A stretch of DNA of 10,616 nucleotides from positions 1 through 10,616 of the forward strand of contig CAYMCV010000087.1 in assembly GCA_964389005.1 (NCBI GenBank), read 5' to 3'. How positions within the stretch are numbered: the first letter of the stretch is position 1; each line of letters opens with the position of its first letter. Under the pieces are notes generated by a model. It had not been told where the DNA came from, ran no database searches, and saw only the letters and a program-made list of their open reading frames with translations. Origin of the DNA: CAYMCV01 sp964389005 (GTDB taxonomy: Bacteria > Bacillota > Clostridia > Lachnospirales > Lachnospiraceae). A program made the position numbers and the translations under genes. Shown piece after piece: positions 1 to 6,047 of this stretch.

Positions 1-933
1 ACAGACGAGGAGACCACGATTGACGAAATTCTTTGGGATGACGAGGAATTTGACGAGGAAGTATTGGCGGAAGAAGCTTTGATTGAGCCGGTGGGAACTG
101 TTGAAGCAGAAGAGGAAACTGAAGAACCGGTGGATACGGAAGAATTCGATGAGGCAGAAGAATTCGATGAAGCGGTAGAAGTCGATGGAGCAGAAGAATT
201 CGATGAGTCAGAAGAATTCGATGAGGCAGAAGAAGTCGATGAAGCGGAAGAAGCCGATGAGGCAGAAGAATTCGATGAAGCGCTAGAAGTCGATGAAGCG
301 GAAGAAGTCGATGAAGCGGAAGAAGCCGATGAAGCGGAAGAAGTCGATGAAACCGAAGAATTCGATGAAGCAGTGTTGGACGTTGAAACCGAGAAATCTG
401 CTGAAATTGAAGAAAACATTGAAATCGAAGAAACTTCTGAAGTTGAAGAAGAAATAGAAGAAATAGAAGAAATAGAGGAAATCATTGAATCTGATGAGGT
501 CGCTGAGACAGAAGAAGACCCGGAAGATGAAGAATTCTCAGAAATAGAAGAAGACACGAGAGATGAAGAATTCCCGGAAGCAGAAGAAGATTCGGAAGAT
601 GAAGAATTCTCGGAAGCAGAAGAAGACTCGGAAGATGAGGAATTCTCCGAAGTGGAAGAAATTTTAGCAAGTGAAGAATTCCATGAAACGGAAGAAGACC
701 CGAAAGATGAGGAATTCCCTGAGACGGAAGAAATAACTGAGACGGAAGAAAAAGATACATATGTAGAAGTTATGACATCGGAAAATATATCAACATCGGA
801 CGAAGCGACAGTACCGGAAGAACCGATGATAACGGAAGAACCGACAGTACCGAAAGAGTCGGCGATACCGGAAGAACCGACAGTACCGGAAGAACCGCAG
901 AAGCAACCGGAATATCGTATTGTAAAATGGTAG
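1..933 (+). CDS. Acidic repeat-rich protein, C-terminal part (5' partial)
   Basis: The reading frame is open from the first base, so the 310 residues seen are only the C-terminal part of a longer protein; the TTG at 64 is not a credible start. The segment is dominated by Glu and Asp, with only eight Lys/Arg in total. Visible regions in order: a short acidic lead, thirteen 6-residue units of EEFDEA type (139-372), a Glu/Ile-rich linker with repeated EEI, six 12-residue units of EEDSEDEEFSEA type (511-726), a Ser/Thr linker, five 6-residue TVPEEP-type units (808-897), and the end peptide QKQPEYRIVKW. No membrane segment, LPXTG signal or catalytic motif is present. It should be intrinsically disordered or extended. 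I do not recognise the family; the folded part lies upstream of the window. It converges on the MerR gene with a 15-base gap and no terminator between. Coding is certain from the frame-preserving repeats; function is unknown. Confidence 0.85.
   Translation, partial: TDEETTIDEILWDDEEFDEEVLAEEALIEPVGTVEAEEETEEPVDTEEFDEAEEFDEAVEVDGAEEFDESEEFDEAEEVDEAEEADEAEEFDEALEVDEAEEVDEAEEADEAEEVDETEEFDEAVLDVETEKSAEIEENIEIEETSEVEEEIEEIEEIEEIIESDEVAETEEDPEDEEFSEIEEDTRDEEFPEAEEDSEDEEFSEAEEDSEDEEFSEVEEILASEEFHETEEDPKDEEFPETEEITETEEKDTYVEVMTSENISTSDEATVPEEPMITEEPTVPKESAIPEEPTVPEEPQKQPEYRIVKW
139..372 (+). repeat. 13 tandem 18-bp repeats (hexapeptide EEFDEA)
   Basis: Thirteen contiguous 18-base units, all in frame, encode variants of EE-F/V/A-DEA. 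The third residue alternates among Phe (TTC), Val (GTC) and Ala (GCC). Units 229-264 and 301-336 share the same EEVDEA-EEADEA order with near-identical DNA, suggesting duplication of multi-unit blocks. The length can change without breaking the frame. Confidence 0.95.
511..726 (+). repeat. 6 tandem 36-bp repeats (12-residue EEDSEDEEFSEA)
   Basis: Six contiguous 36-base units encode EED-x-x-DEEF-S/P-E-x. The fifth unit (655-690, EEILASEEFHET) is the most diverged. A seventh, decayed unit (EEITETEEKDTY) may follow from 727. All six keep GAATTC at the Glu-Phe step. The unit is exactly twice the length of the first repeat and shares its GAAGAATTC core (GAGGAATTC in two units), so the two arrays may have a common origin. 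Confidence 0.93.
808..897 (+). repeat. 5 tandem 18-bp repeats (hexapeptide TVPEEP)
   Basis: Five contiguous in-frame 18-base units read TVPEEP, MITEEP, TVPKES, AIPEEP and TVPEEP. Pro-Glu repeats of this kind usually form extended, stiff linkers. The array ends 11 codons before the stop. Confidence 0.92.
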
Positions 934-948
934 GTATGAACTGGCGCA

Positions 949-1782
949 CTAGGATTCATCATCCTCAACACGCGCGGAGATATAGAAGTATGCATCCTCG
1001 TCTTGATATTCGAAGATATGATGCGAAATATTTAACTCGTACAAATCACCTTTTAGATGGAACCGATGCTTGTCTATGTATGAACGCAATTTGTCATATG
1101 TGTTTCCGATGGTGGTATATGAACCGTTGTGAATGATAACGACATACTTTCCGGCGAATTTGATATAACCGTATTCATTGGCGATATGTAGGTCGGGAAT
1201 GTGTGAATAGAGATGCGTTCTGGTATGATTTCCCTGTAAAAAGGCATTTTTACTGATGATGTGACCGATGGGGAAAGGATAGATACCGATGGAGTCACAA
1301 AGATGATGGTGTGGTTGCAGACAAAGTGCAGATGCCGATGCAGTATCCTGAAGGAATTCCTTCGGTAATGGTGTCAATAAGAGAAATTGATTATGAGCCT
1401 GCTCGATGACAGCGGGCTCAGTGATTTTTTTGGCATAAAAAGAAGCTTTAAAGTCGATGTTATTCTCAAAAAGCAACATGGATTTCAGCAGCGTCTTACG
1501 TCTGGCAACGATGAGCGCATCGGTTTCCTTGAGGTATTCCAGAAATTGTTCCTTATTGGATGAGGTCAGTCGCTCTTTTATTTCATTCAAGGGGCAACCA
1601 AGTTCGGTCAGCGTCTTAATAATGTCGTAGGTATAGACCTGCGCCAAAGCATAGTAACGATAGCGACTCTCTGAACGCATAATTGGCTTTAGAAGTCCAA
1701 TTTCATCATAATGTCGCAGCGTGTCTTTGGTTGTTCCGCACAATTCAGCGAATTTCTGTGCACTCAAATAAGGATTATTCAT
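949..1782 (-). CDS. MerR-family regulator with GyrI/BmrR-like effector domain
   Basis: The 277-residue product matches the usual length of BmrR-type regulators (about 280). Residues 7-33 form the MerR helix-turn-helix (AELCGTTKDTLRHYDEIGLL) and residues 36-72 the wing and following helices (RYRYYALAQV, GCPLNEIKERL). A likely dimerisation helix covers about 75-110. The C-terminal 150 residues look like a GyrI-like ligand domain, with the late segment GSYTTIGNTYDKLRSYI and a C-terminal strand DAYFYISARVE. Such proteins bind promoter spacers and respond to small, often cationic or hydrophobic, ligands. I chose ATG 1782, six bases after GGAG; a TTG four codons upstream would overlap that GGAG. 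It lies 26 bases after the OLD-like nuclease gene and is probably co-transcribed with it, so it may autoregulate the pair from the promoter near 3710. The ligand is unknown. Confidence 0.88.
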   Translation of the reverse strand: MNNPYLSAQKFAELCGTTKDTLRHYDEIGLLKPIMRSESRYRYYALAQVYTYDIIKTLTELGCPLNEIKERLTSSNKEQFLEYLKETDALIVARRKTLLKSMLLFENNIDFKASFYAKKITEPAVIEQAHNQFLLLTPLPKEFLQDTASASALCLQPHHHLCDSIGIYPFPIGHIISKNAFLQGNHTRTHLYSHIPDLHIANEYGYIKFAGKYVVIIHNGSYTTIGNTYDKLRSYIDKHRFHLKGDLYELNISHHIFEYQDEDAYFYISARVEDDES

Positions 1783-1808
1783 ATATTTCTCCAATCATAC
1801 AGATGTTA

Positions 1809-3668
1809 TTATTGCGATTGCCTACGATTCTCGAAATAAACAAAACCGTCAATGGCATTCAGAATGTCTGCAAAATCTTCACGTGGGGCCAATTCAATAT
1901 AGGTGCGCAGAAGTTCCTGCTCATTCTCGCGAAAGCGACCGTAAAAAATATCGTAGAGGTTGTGACCCCTCATGTAAATCTTGAAATCTTCTATATTTTC
2001 TTGAAAATCTGCAGGAGTTTTGGGCTCAAATCCAATGGCCGCGACGAATTTGTCGGCACACTTGATTTTGTGAAGATATTCTGCCCATTTCTCGGCAAGA
2101 ATGTTATAAAAGGAGTCAACGGAATCAATCACACCAATTTGAACCATGATTTCCGGATTCAAAAAATAATTCTCAAAAGAGTAGTATTTCAGGATCAAGA
2201 CATTGCGCGGTGTAACTCTGGGCATACGATCAATATCGGTCAAATCACGCTCTTTGTAGTATTGACACAGTTGCCCTTTGAGCGAAGCGGGGTCTTTTCC
2301 ATCGCTATCTCGAATCATCAGAAAAGAATCTTTCAGATACAGTTGATTGATATATTTTAGATTGGCATAGGTTTTGATATTGGTGCAACTGTTGGTCGTA
2401 ATAATCGATATGCGAATAGGCTTTCCCGAATCATCAAATACTTCGGAATAATACTTGGAGAGCAATAAGGGAAGGCGAGTTTTGTCTTGTCGTCCTTCAA
2501 CGATAAAAACGAAGTTCACATTCATGAAGTCATTGGCGGTGTAGCCCAAATCATCCAGTATACTGTCAATCGGCACATTGGCATGTGCCAAGGTATATCC
2601 GTCATCATCAAGCGCAATCTGACGAATCTGTGCTTCCGTGAAGTTGAACAACATGTTTGGCGAATGTGTGGAAAAAATAATCTGATTCTTTTTTGACAAT
2701 CGATATAAAAGTTCTGCGGTGACTTTTTGCAATTGCGGATGCAAAAAAATCTCGGGATCTTCCATAAGGATAATGCATGGAATGCGCGAGGATTCTGCAA
2801 CATAGGCCTCCAATAGCGAGAGGATATAAATGCATCGCATACCTGTATTCATGCGAGAGAGGTCACATGTGGTTTCGCGCTCGGTGTTTTGGACATACCC
2901 GTTGACCTGGCATACTTCTGCGGGAGAGAACCCCATGGAATAGTGGATTTCCTGACCGCGGCCGCCATTTTTGGCGAAATTTTCATTGACTTTTAGTAAA
3001 AAACGATTCAAATTCAAGTGATAGAGATTGTACTCAAACAGGCGCGCACTCTCGATGACGTTCAATTCGGATACTTTTTTCTTGGTGATGACACCCATGC
3101 AACGAAAACATCGATTACAGGAGTGACCGGCGTCAAAAAGGCACTTATCATTTCTCAAACGACTCATCCAAGCGTCGTCTTGCATTAAAATGATGTCATC
3201 TTGAATTTTCTTGAAATTTCGTTGGTTATCAATATGATATACCGTCGGCAGTGCTTGCTGAATGTATGGATTGTGTTTGCGGTAGCCGTCGGAATAGCGT
3301 ATGGTGCCGTTGGGATTGACGGTCATACGAATAAACAATATGTCAGATTGCAAGGATGGCAATCGTTGCAGAAAATCTTTTTTCCATAGGTCATAACGCT
3401 TGTAATGGCTTACAAGCGCCTGCGAATGCAACATGAGATAATCGTCCTCATAGTAACGAATCTTTGCTTCGATTGTGATATTACGGTTGGGAATCGCAAA
3501 GAATTCCGGCTGTATGGGTAAATGACCGGTTAAAAGTCGAATGGCATCTAAAATAACGGTTTTTCCGGTGTTATTTTTACCAACCAGAATCAGTGCATTT
3601 TCGATGTCGGTAATCTTGATGTCGGAAATGGATTTAAAGTTCTGTATGGAAAGTGATTGAATTTTCAT
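1809..3668 (-). CDS. OLD-like ATPase-TOPRIM nuclease with Cys cluster
   Basis: The 619-residue protein starts with an AAA/ABC-type ATPase fold (FKSISDI, then Walker A GKNNTGKT at 30-37). Walker B and the following loop read IILMEDPEIFLHP (299-311), and the switch histidine is in STHSP (333-337). The usual ABC signature position reads SRMNTGMR (271-278). A TOPRIM domain follows: VEGRQD (390-395, acidic residue E391) and DSDG (454-457), then YYSFENYFLNP (495-505), resembling the EN-Y/L motif of TOPRIM domains fused to such ATPases. An inserted Cys cluster, C176, C184, C187 and C190 (with H182), may bind zinc or an iron-sulfur cluster. OLD proteins are ATP-regulated nucleases, several of them anti-phage. 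Fused PARIS-type AriA-AriB proteins have a related layout and cannot be excluded. The start ATG follows GGAGGG. It is the first gene of a likely two-gene unit with the MerR regulator. Family call is firm; a defence role is inference. Confidence 0.87.
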   Translation of the reverse strand: MKIQSLSIQNFKSISDIKITDIENALILVGKNNTGKTVILDAIRLLTGHLPIQPEFFAIPNRNITIEAKIRYYEDDYLMLHSQALVSHYKRYDLWKKDFLQRLPSLQSDILFIRMTVNPNGTIRYSDGYRKHNPYIQQALPTVYHIDNQRNFKKIQDDIILMQDDAWMSRLRNDKCLFDAGHSCNRCFRCMGVITKKKVSELNVIESARLFEYNLYHLNLNRFLLKVNENFAKNGGRGQEIHYSMGFSPAEVCQVNGYVQNTERETTCDLSRMNTGMRCIYILSLLEAYVAESSRIPCIILMEDPEIFLHPQLQKVTAELLYRLSKKNQIIFSTHSPNMLFNFTEAQIRQIALDDDGYTLAHANVPIDSILDDLGYTANDFMNVNFVFIVEGRQDKTRLPLLLSKYYSEVFDDSGKPIRISIITTNSCTNIKTYANLKYINQLYLKDSFLMIRDSDGKDPASLKGQLCQYYKERDLTDIDRMPRVTPRNVLILKYYSFENYFLNPEIMVQIGVIDSVDSFYNILAEKWAEYLHKIKCADKFVAAIGFEPKTPADFQENIEDFKIYMRGHNLYDIFYGRFRENEQELLRTYIELAPREDFADILNAIDGFVYFENRRQSQ

Positions 3669-3709
3669 GATGTTCCCTCCGGCAGCTTATAGACGCTATT
3701 CTATGTCGT

Positions 3710-3737
3710 ATTGTATCACAAAAGCAATTGTATTTCA
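3710..3737. repeat. Direct repeat in divergent promoter region
   Basis: ATTGTATCACA (3710-3720) and ATTGTATTTCA (3727-3737) match at 9 of 11 positions with a 17-base period. The first copy covers the minus-strand -10, the second the plus-strand -35. This could be a regulator-binding pair, possibly for the local MerR protein; that is inference. Confidence 0.45.
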
Positions 3738-3738
3738 G
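3710..3738 (-). promoter_or_regulatory. Promoter of OLD-like nuclease / MerR unit
   Basis: On the minus strand CTGAAA (3733-3738) and TACAAT (3710-3715) are separated by 17 bases, with TG one base before the -10 (extended -10). The expected start lies near 3703, giving a leader of about 35 bases containing the GGAGGG site. An alternative -10, TAGAAT at 3698-3703, is weaker in spacing. The -35 overlaps the promoter of the divergent flavin reductase by one base. Confidence 0.55.
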
Positions 3739-3756
3739 CCTATTTTTTGTTATACT
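3728..3756 (+). promoter_or_regulatory. Promoter of flavin reductase
   Basis: TTGTAT (3728-3733), a 17-base spacer, then TATACT (3751-3756) preceded by TGT, which makes an extended -10 element. The start would be near 3763 and the leader about 28 bases. The -35 is poor, so the extended -10 probably carries recognition. Confidence 0.65.
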
Positions 3757-3790
3757 TTAAAGAAATGTGAGTTTCAAAGGAGACGAAATC

Positions 3791-4390
3791 ATGTCCAAAC
3801 AAATATGGAAGCCGGGGAACATGCTGTACCCGTTGCCGGCAGTCATGGTATCCTGTATGCGACCGGGCGAGAAGCCCAATATCATTACACTTGCTTGGGT
3901 GGGAACCGTTTGCAGCGATCCTGTGATGGTATCGATTTCTGTCAGAAAAGAACGTTATTCTTACGCCATCATCGAGGAAACACGGGAATTTGTCATCAAC
4001 TTAACAACAGCGAATCTGGCGTATGCAACCGATTACTGCGGAGTTCGTTCGGGGCGGGATACGGATAAGTTTGCAGATATGAAATTACACCCCGCGCAAT
4101 CATCGGTTATCAGCGCACCGGGAATCGCGGAGTCACCGGTGAACATCGAATGCCGTGTCACAGATATGAAAGATTTGGGTAGTCATACCATGTTCTTGGC
4201 AGAAGTTGTGGCTGTCGGTGCGGAAGAGGCCTATATGGATGCAAACGGAAAATTTAAACTTAATGAGTCGGAACTCTTGGTTTATTCGCACGGAGATTAT
4301 TTACGGCTCGGAGATAAAATCGGAAGTTTTGGTTATTCTGTTAAAAAACAAAAGGAAAATAAGGGAAATAGGCAAAAGAAAGAAAGTTGA
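3791..4390 (+). CDS. Flavin reductase family protein (flavoredoxin-like)
   Basis: The 199-residue product fits the flavin reductase-like, FMN-binding split-barrel family. Visible features are the N-terminal PLPAVMVSC strand (14-22), the cofactor region NIITLAWVGTVCSDP (30-44), SVRKERYSY (50-58) and a late strand around LAEVVAVGAEEAY. Members are cytoplasmic FMN proteins that reduce flavins or act as electron carriers, as flavoredoxin does in sulfate reducers; the partner here cannot be told. The start ATG 3791 has AAAGGAG eight bases upstream; a GTG at 3767 would place that site inside the gene and is rejected. The last 15 residues (KKQKENKGNRQKKES) form a Lys-rich tail beyond the fold. It is divergent from the OLD-like nuclease gene, and its stop codon lies at the -35 box of the next gene. 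Confidence 0.87.
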   Translation: MSKQIWKPGNMLYPLPAVMVSCMRPGEKPNIITLAWVGTVCSDPVMVSISVRKERYSYAIIEETREFVINLTTANLAYATDYCGVRSGRDTDKFADMKLHPAQSSVISAPGIAESPVNIECRVTDMKDLGSHTMFLAEVVAVGAEEAYMDANGKFKLNESELLVYSHGDYLRLGDKIGSFGYSVKKQKENKGNRQKKES

Positions 4391-4392
4391 CA

Positions 4393-4420
4393 TTGACTTT
4401 CTGAAAACAGTAGGTATAAT
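4393..4420 (+). promoter_or_regulatory. Promoter of zinc-ribbon gene
   Basis: TTGACT (4393-4398), a 16-base spacer and a perfect TATAAT (4415-4420). A second -35-like TTGACA overlaps the upstream stop codon (4387-4392), but its spacing of 22 bases is too long. The transcript would begin near 4427, leaving about 25 bases before the ATG. Confidence 0.8.
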
Positions 4421-4451
4421 TAAAGTAGAAGATGAGTTGGAGGTGATACAT

Positions 4452-4820
4452 ATGTCATGGAAACCGAAGACGGATGTCAGTCCGGCAGAATTAAAGAAGA
4501 TGGACGAGAGCATTGCATTGGTTGAGAATCAGAAGAAAGATGCCATTTTTCGGTTAGGTGAGAGTTTTTACAGTGCCAACAAGGATAATGCCGAATTGGG
4601 AGAGGCTTATTTGAAGCAAGTTGACGTTGTAAACAAGCTTGAATATAATCGTCGCGTATGGATTAACCGCAAGATGAAGGCACAAGGGATGCGCATTTGT
4701 GATAAATGCTCCAATGTATTGCCTTATGAGAGTAATTTTTGTAATCAATGCGGAAGTAAATTAGAGATGGTTCCCGAGGAATTGATGTTAATTTCCGGAT
4801 ATACACAATCATCGGTATAA
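4452..4820 (+). CDS. Small zinc-ribbon protein
   Basis: The 122-residue product has a charged, helical N-terminal two thirds (about residues 12-78). A four-Cys zinc ribbon follows at C83-x2-C86-x10-C97-x2-C100 (ICDKC...FCNQCGSKL). The ribbon ends with the CGxKL pattern common in bacterial double-CxxC modules. Such ribbons usually hold structure or bind protein or nucleic acid; no catalytic motif is seen and the specific role is unknown. ATG 4452 follows GGAGGTG at a good distance. The frame is open further upstream, but that part overlaps the flavin reductase and lacks its own signals, so it is excluded. It has its own strong promoter and is probably co-transcribed with the 66-residue gene downstream. 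Confidence 0.85.
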   Translation: MSWKPKTDVSPAELKKMDESIALVENQKKDAIFRLGESFYSANKDNAELGEAYLKQVDVVNKLEYNRRVWINRKMKAQGMRICDKCSNVLPYESNFCNQCGSKLEMVPEELMLISGYTQSSV

Positions 4821-4831
4821 GAACAGAATAT

Positions 4832-4866
4832 GGTAGTGTTTTTGTATGGGGGACGTGAGTACTACC
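4832..4866. other. Weak inverted repeat between small genes
   Basis: GGTAGT (4832-4837) and ACTACC (4861-4866) form a perfect 6-bp inverted repeat with a 23-base loop containing a T-run. It lies in the 97-base gap before the 66-residue gene. It is too weak to be called a terminator. A TATATA at 4883-4888 could be a -10, but no -35 accompanies it. Confidence 0.25.
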
Positions 4867-4917
4867 GACCATGAACGGTGGATATATAAGTTCGTGACAA
4901 AGTTGGAGGAATGACGT

Positions 4918-5118
4918 ATGGCGGATCAGTATTACATTGCACATAACTTGAAGACAGATGAATATTTGGCAGAAAAGATGTTCCGCGGGTTTTATATGAC
5001 TCCGGATGTGACTGCGGCATTGAAATGTAAAGATCAGATGGAGTTGCTGAAGAAGATGGATAAGTCCAATGTGGATTACAAATCACAACTTGTGATTGAA
5101 GCAATTACCATGTATTGA
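4918..5118 (+). CDS. Small hypothetical protein, 66 residues
   Basis: ATG 4918 follows GGAGGA at seven bases, and the frame ends at TGA just before a strong terminator, so this is a convincing small gene. The product (MADQYYIAHNLKT...) is soluble, with no membrane segment or signal peptide. It has one Cys and a helical central region (AALKCKDQMELLKKMDKS). I do not recognise the family. It follows the zinc-ribbon gene by 97 bases and shares its terminator, so the two are probably expressed together. Confidence 0.8.
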   Translation: MADQYYIAHNLKTDEYLAEKMFRGFYMTPDVTAALKCKDQMELLKKMDKSNVDYKSQLVIEAITMY

Positions 5119-5133
5119 TTCAAAGAATTAATC

Positions 5134-5165
5134 AAAGACCGGACAGTTTACTGCCGGTCTTTTTT
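5134..5165 (+). terminator. Rho-independent terminator
   Basis: The stem is AAAGACCGG (5134-5142) with CCGGTCTTT (5154-5162), extended inward by CAG/CTG around a TTTA loop with one bulged A (5143), then a run of six T at 5160-5165. It closes the zinc-ribbon/66-residue unit. It also lies directly upstream of the next gene's ribosome binding site. Confidence 0.92.
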
Positions 5166-5186
5166 GAAGCGTAAGATGGAGTGGAA

Positions 5187-6047
5187 ATGAAGATACAAGT
5201 TCAATATTTTATCAGAATCATTTTTCGAATCATAATCGCTGCCACAACGGTAGTGATTTATTGTTGTAAGCCGGAGATGCTTGATTTCACCGCATGGCCG
5301 CTTTCCCCCTATCTGTATGTATTGTGGGGAATTCTGTTTGTTGATTTAATTACGCGATTCATACCGGGGAAACACCACCCGTTTGGGATGCAGAAACATC
5401 TCAAAGTTAATTTTGCACCGACGAAGGCTTACACCAATTTACAATGTTCGTCGTCAGAAGGACTTCGACAAAAATTAGCGCTTTGTGCGTCTGAAGGAAA
5501 TATACAGAACAGAGATGCAGAAAGAATCAAAGCGGAACTTCACAAACAAAGGAAAGGAGCAATCCGTGTATTTGTGGTGTTCGGCTTGCTGAATACGCTT
5601 TTTTACAGTTTATTTTTTACCGGGATTTTCAGACCGAAGGAGATGTTGCTCGTTCTGATGCTTTACTATGTCGGGGATCTCATCTGTTCCAATTTGTTTT
5701 GCCCATTTCGTGAGTTGTTTATGAAGAATCGCTGCTGTACGGTGTGCAGAATCTACAGTTGGGATTCGACAATGTTGATGTCGGCGGTTATGTTTGTATT
5801 CTCTCCCTTTTCTTTATCACTGAGTTTGATTGCGGTGATACATACGGCGTTGTGGGAAATTCAGGCACACAGACACCCTGAGTATTTCATGGAATTGACA
5901 AATGAAAATCTATCTTGCGCCAACTGTAAACGTGCGCTCTGTCCCACGAAGCGAAAAGTATTTTTTTCCAATTTATTCAAAGGTTCAAAGAAGCAGACTC
6001 ATTGTATAAAAGAGACGGAGGTTCCCAATGGTTGTAAAAGAGGGTAA
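5187..6047 (+). CDS. Cys-rich integral membrane protein, unknown function
   Basis: The 286-residue product has hydrophobic segments at about 8-27, 39-59, 126-147, 152-172 and 194-224 (the last may be one or two spans). A hydrophilic, charged loop covers 60-125. Cys residues cluster on the hydrophilic sides: C167 and C172, then NRCCTVCRIY (C183, C184, C187), then LSCANCKRALC (C244, C247, C252) in the tail, plus C273 and C283. The two CxxC groups could form a metal or redox site. I do not recognise a named family. ATG 5187 is five bases after GGAG; a GTG at 5181 overlaps that GGAG. The last 20 bases overlap the next gene, indicating translational coupling. No promoter is visible between the terminator and this gene. 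Confidence 0.8.
   Translation: MKIQVQYFIRIIFRIIIAATTVVIYCCKPEMLDFTAWPLSPYLYVLWGILFVDLITRFIPGKHHPFGMQKHLKVNFAPTKAYTNLQCSSSEGLRQKLALCASEGNIQNRDAERIKAELHKQRKGAIRVFVVFGLLNTLFYSLFFTGIFRPKEMLLVLMLYYVGDLICSNLFCPFRELFMKNRCCTVCRIYSWDSTMLMSAVMFVFSPFSLSLSLIAVIHTALWEIQAHRHPEYFMELTNENLSCANCKRALCPTKRKVFFSNLFKGSKKQTHCIKETEVPNGCKRG

Noticed and set aside
482..760. Minus-strand open frame of Leu/Pro-rich sequence
   Set aside because: It is the antisense shadow of the acidic repeats; the repeat periodicity makes every frame open. No ribosome binding site.
139..897. Possible CRISPR or satellite array
   Set aside because: Units are contiguous without spacers, keep the reading frame and show codon-level variation; they are protein-coding repeats.
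927..1136. Small plus-strand frame after the acidic gene
   Set aside because: Antisense to the conserved C-terminal domain of the MerR protein.
1683..2360. Plus-strand open frame of 225 codons
   Set aside because: It runs antisense across the end of the nuclease gene and the start of the MerR gene, both of which have clear motifs; no start signals and no recognisable domain.
4206..4451. Longer form of the zinc-ribbon protein starting inside the flavin reductase gene
   Set aside because: The extension overlaps a conserved gene in another frame, and the promoter and GGAGGTG site favour ATG 4452.
4832..4866. Terminator or riboswitch before the 66-residue gene
   Set aside because: Only a 6-bp stem with a long loop and no T-run after it; not enough for a terminator or any known riboswitch.
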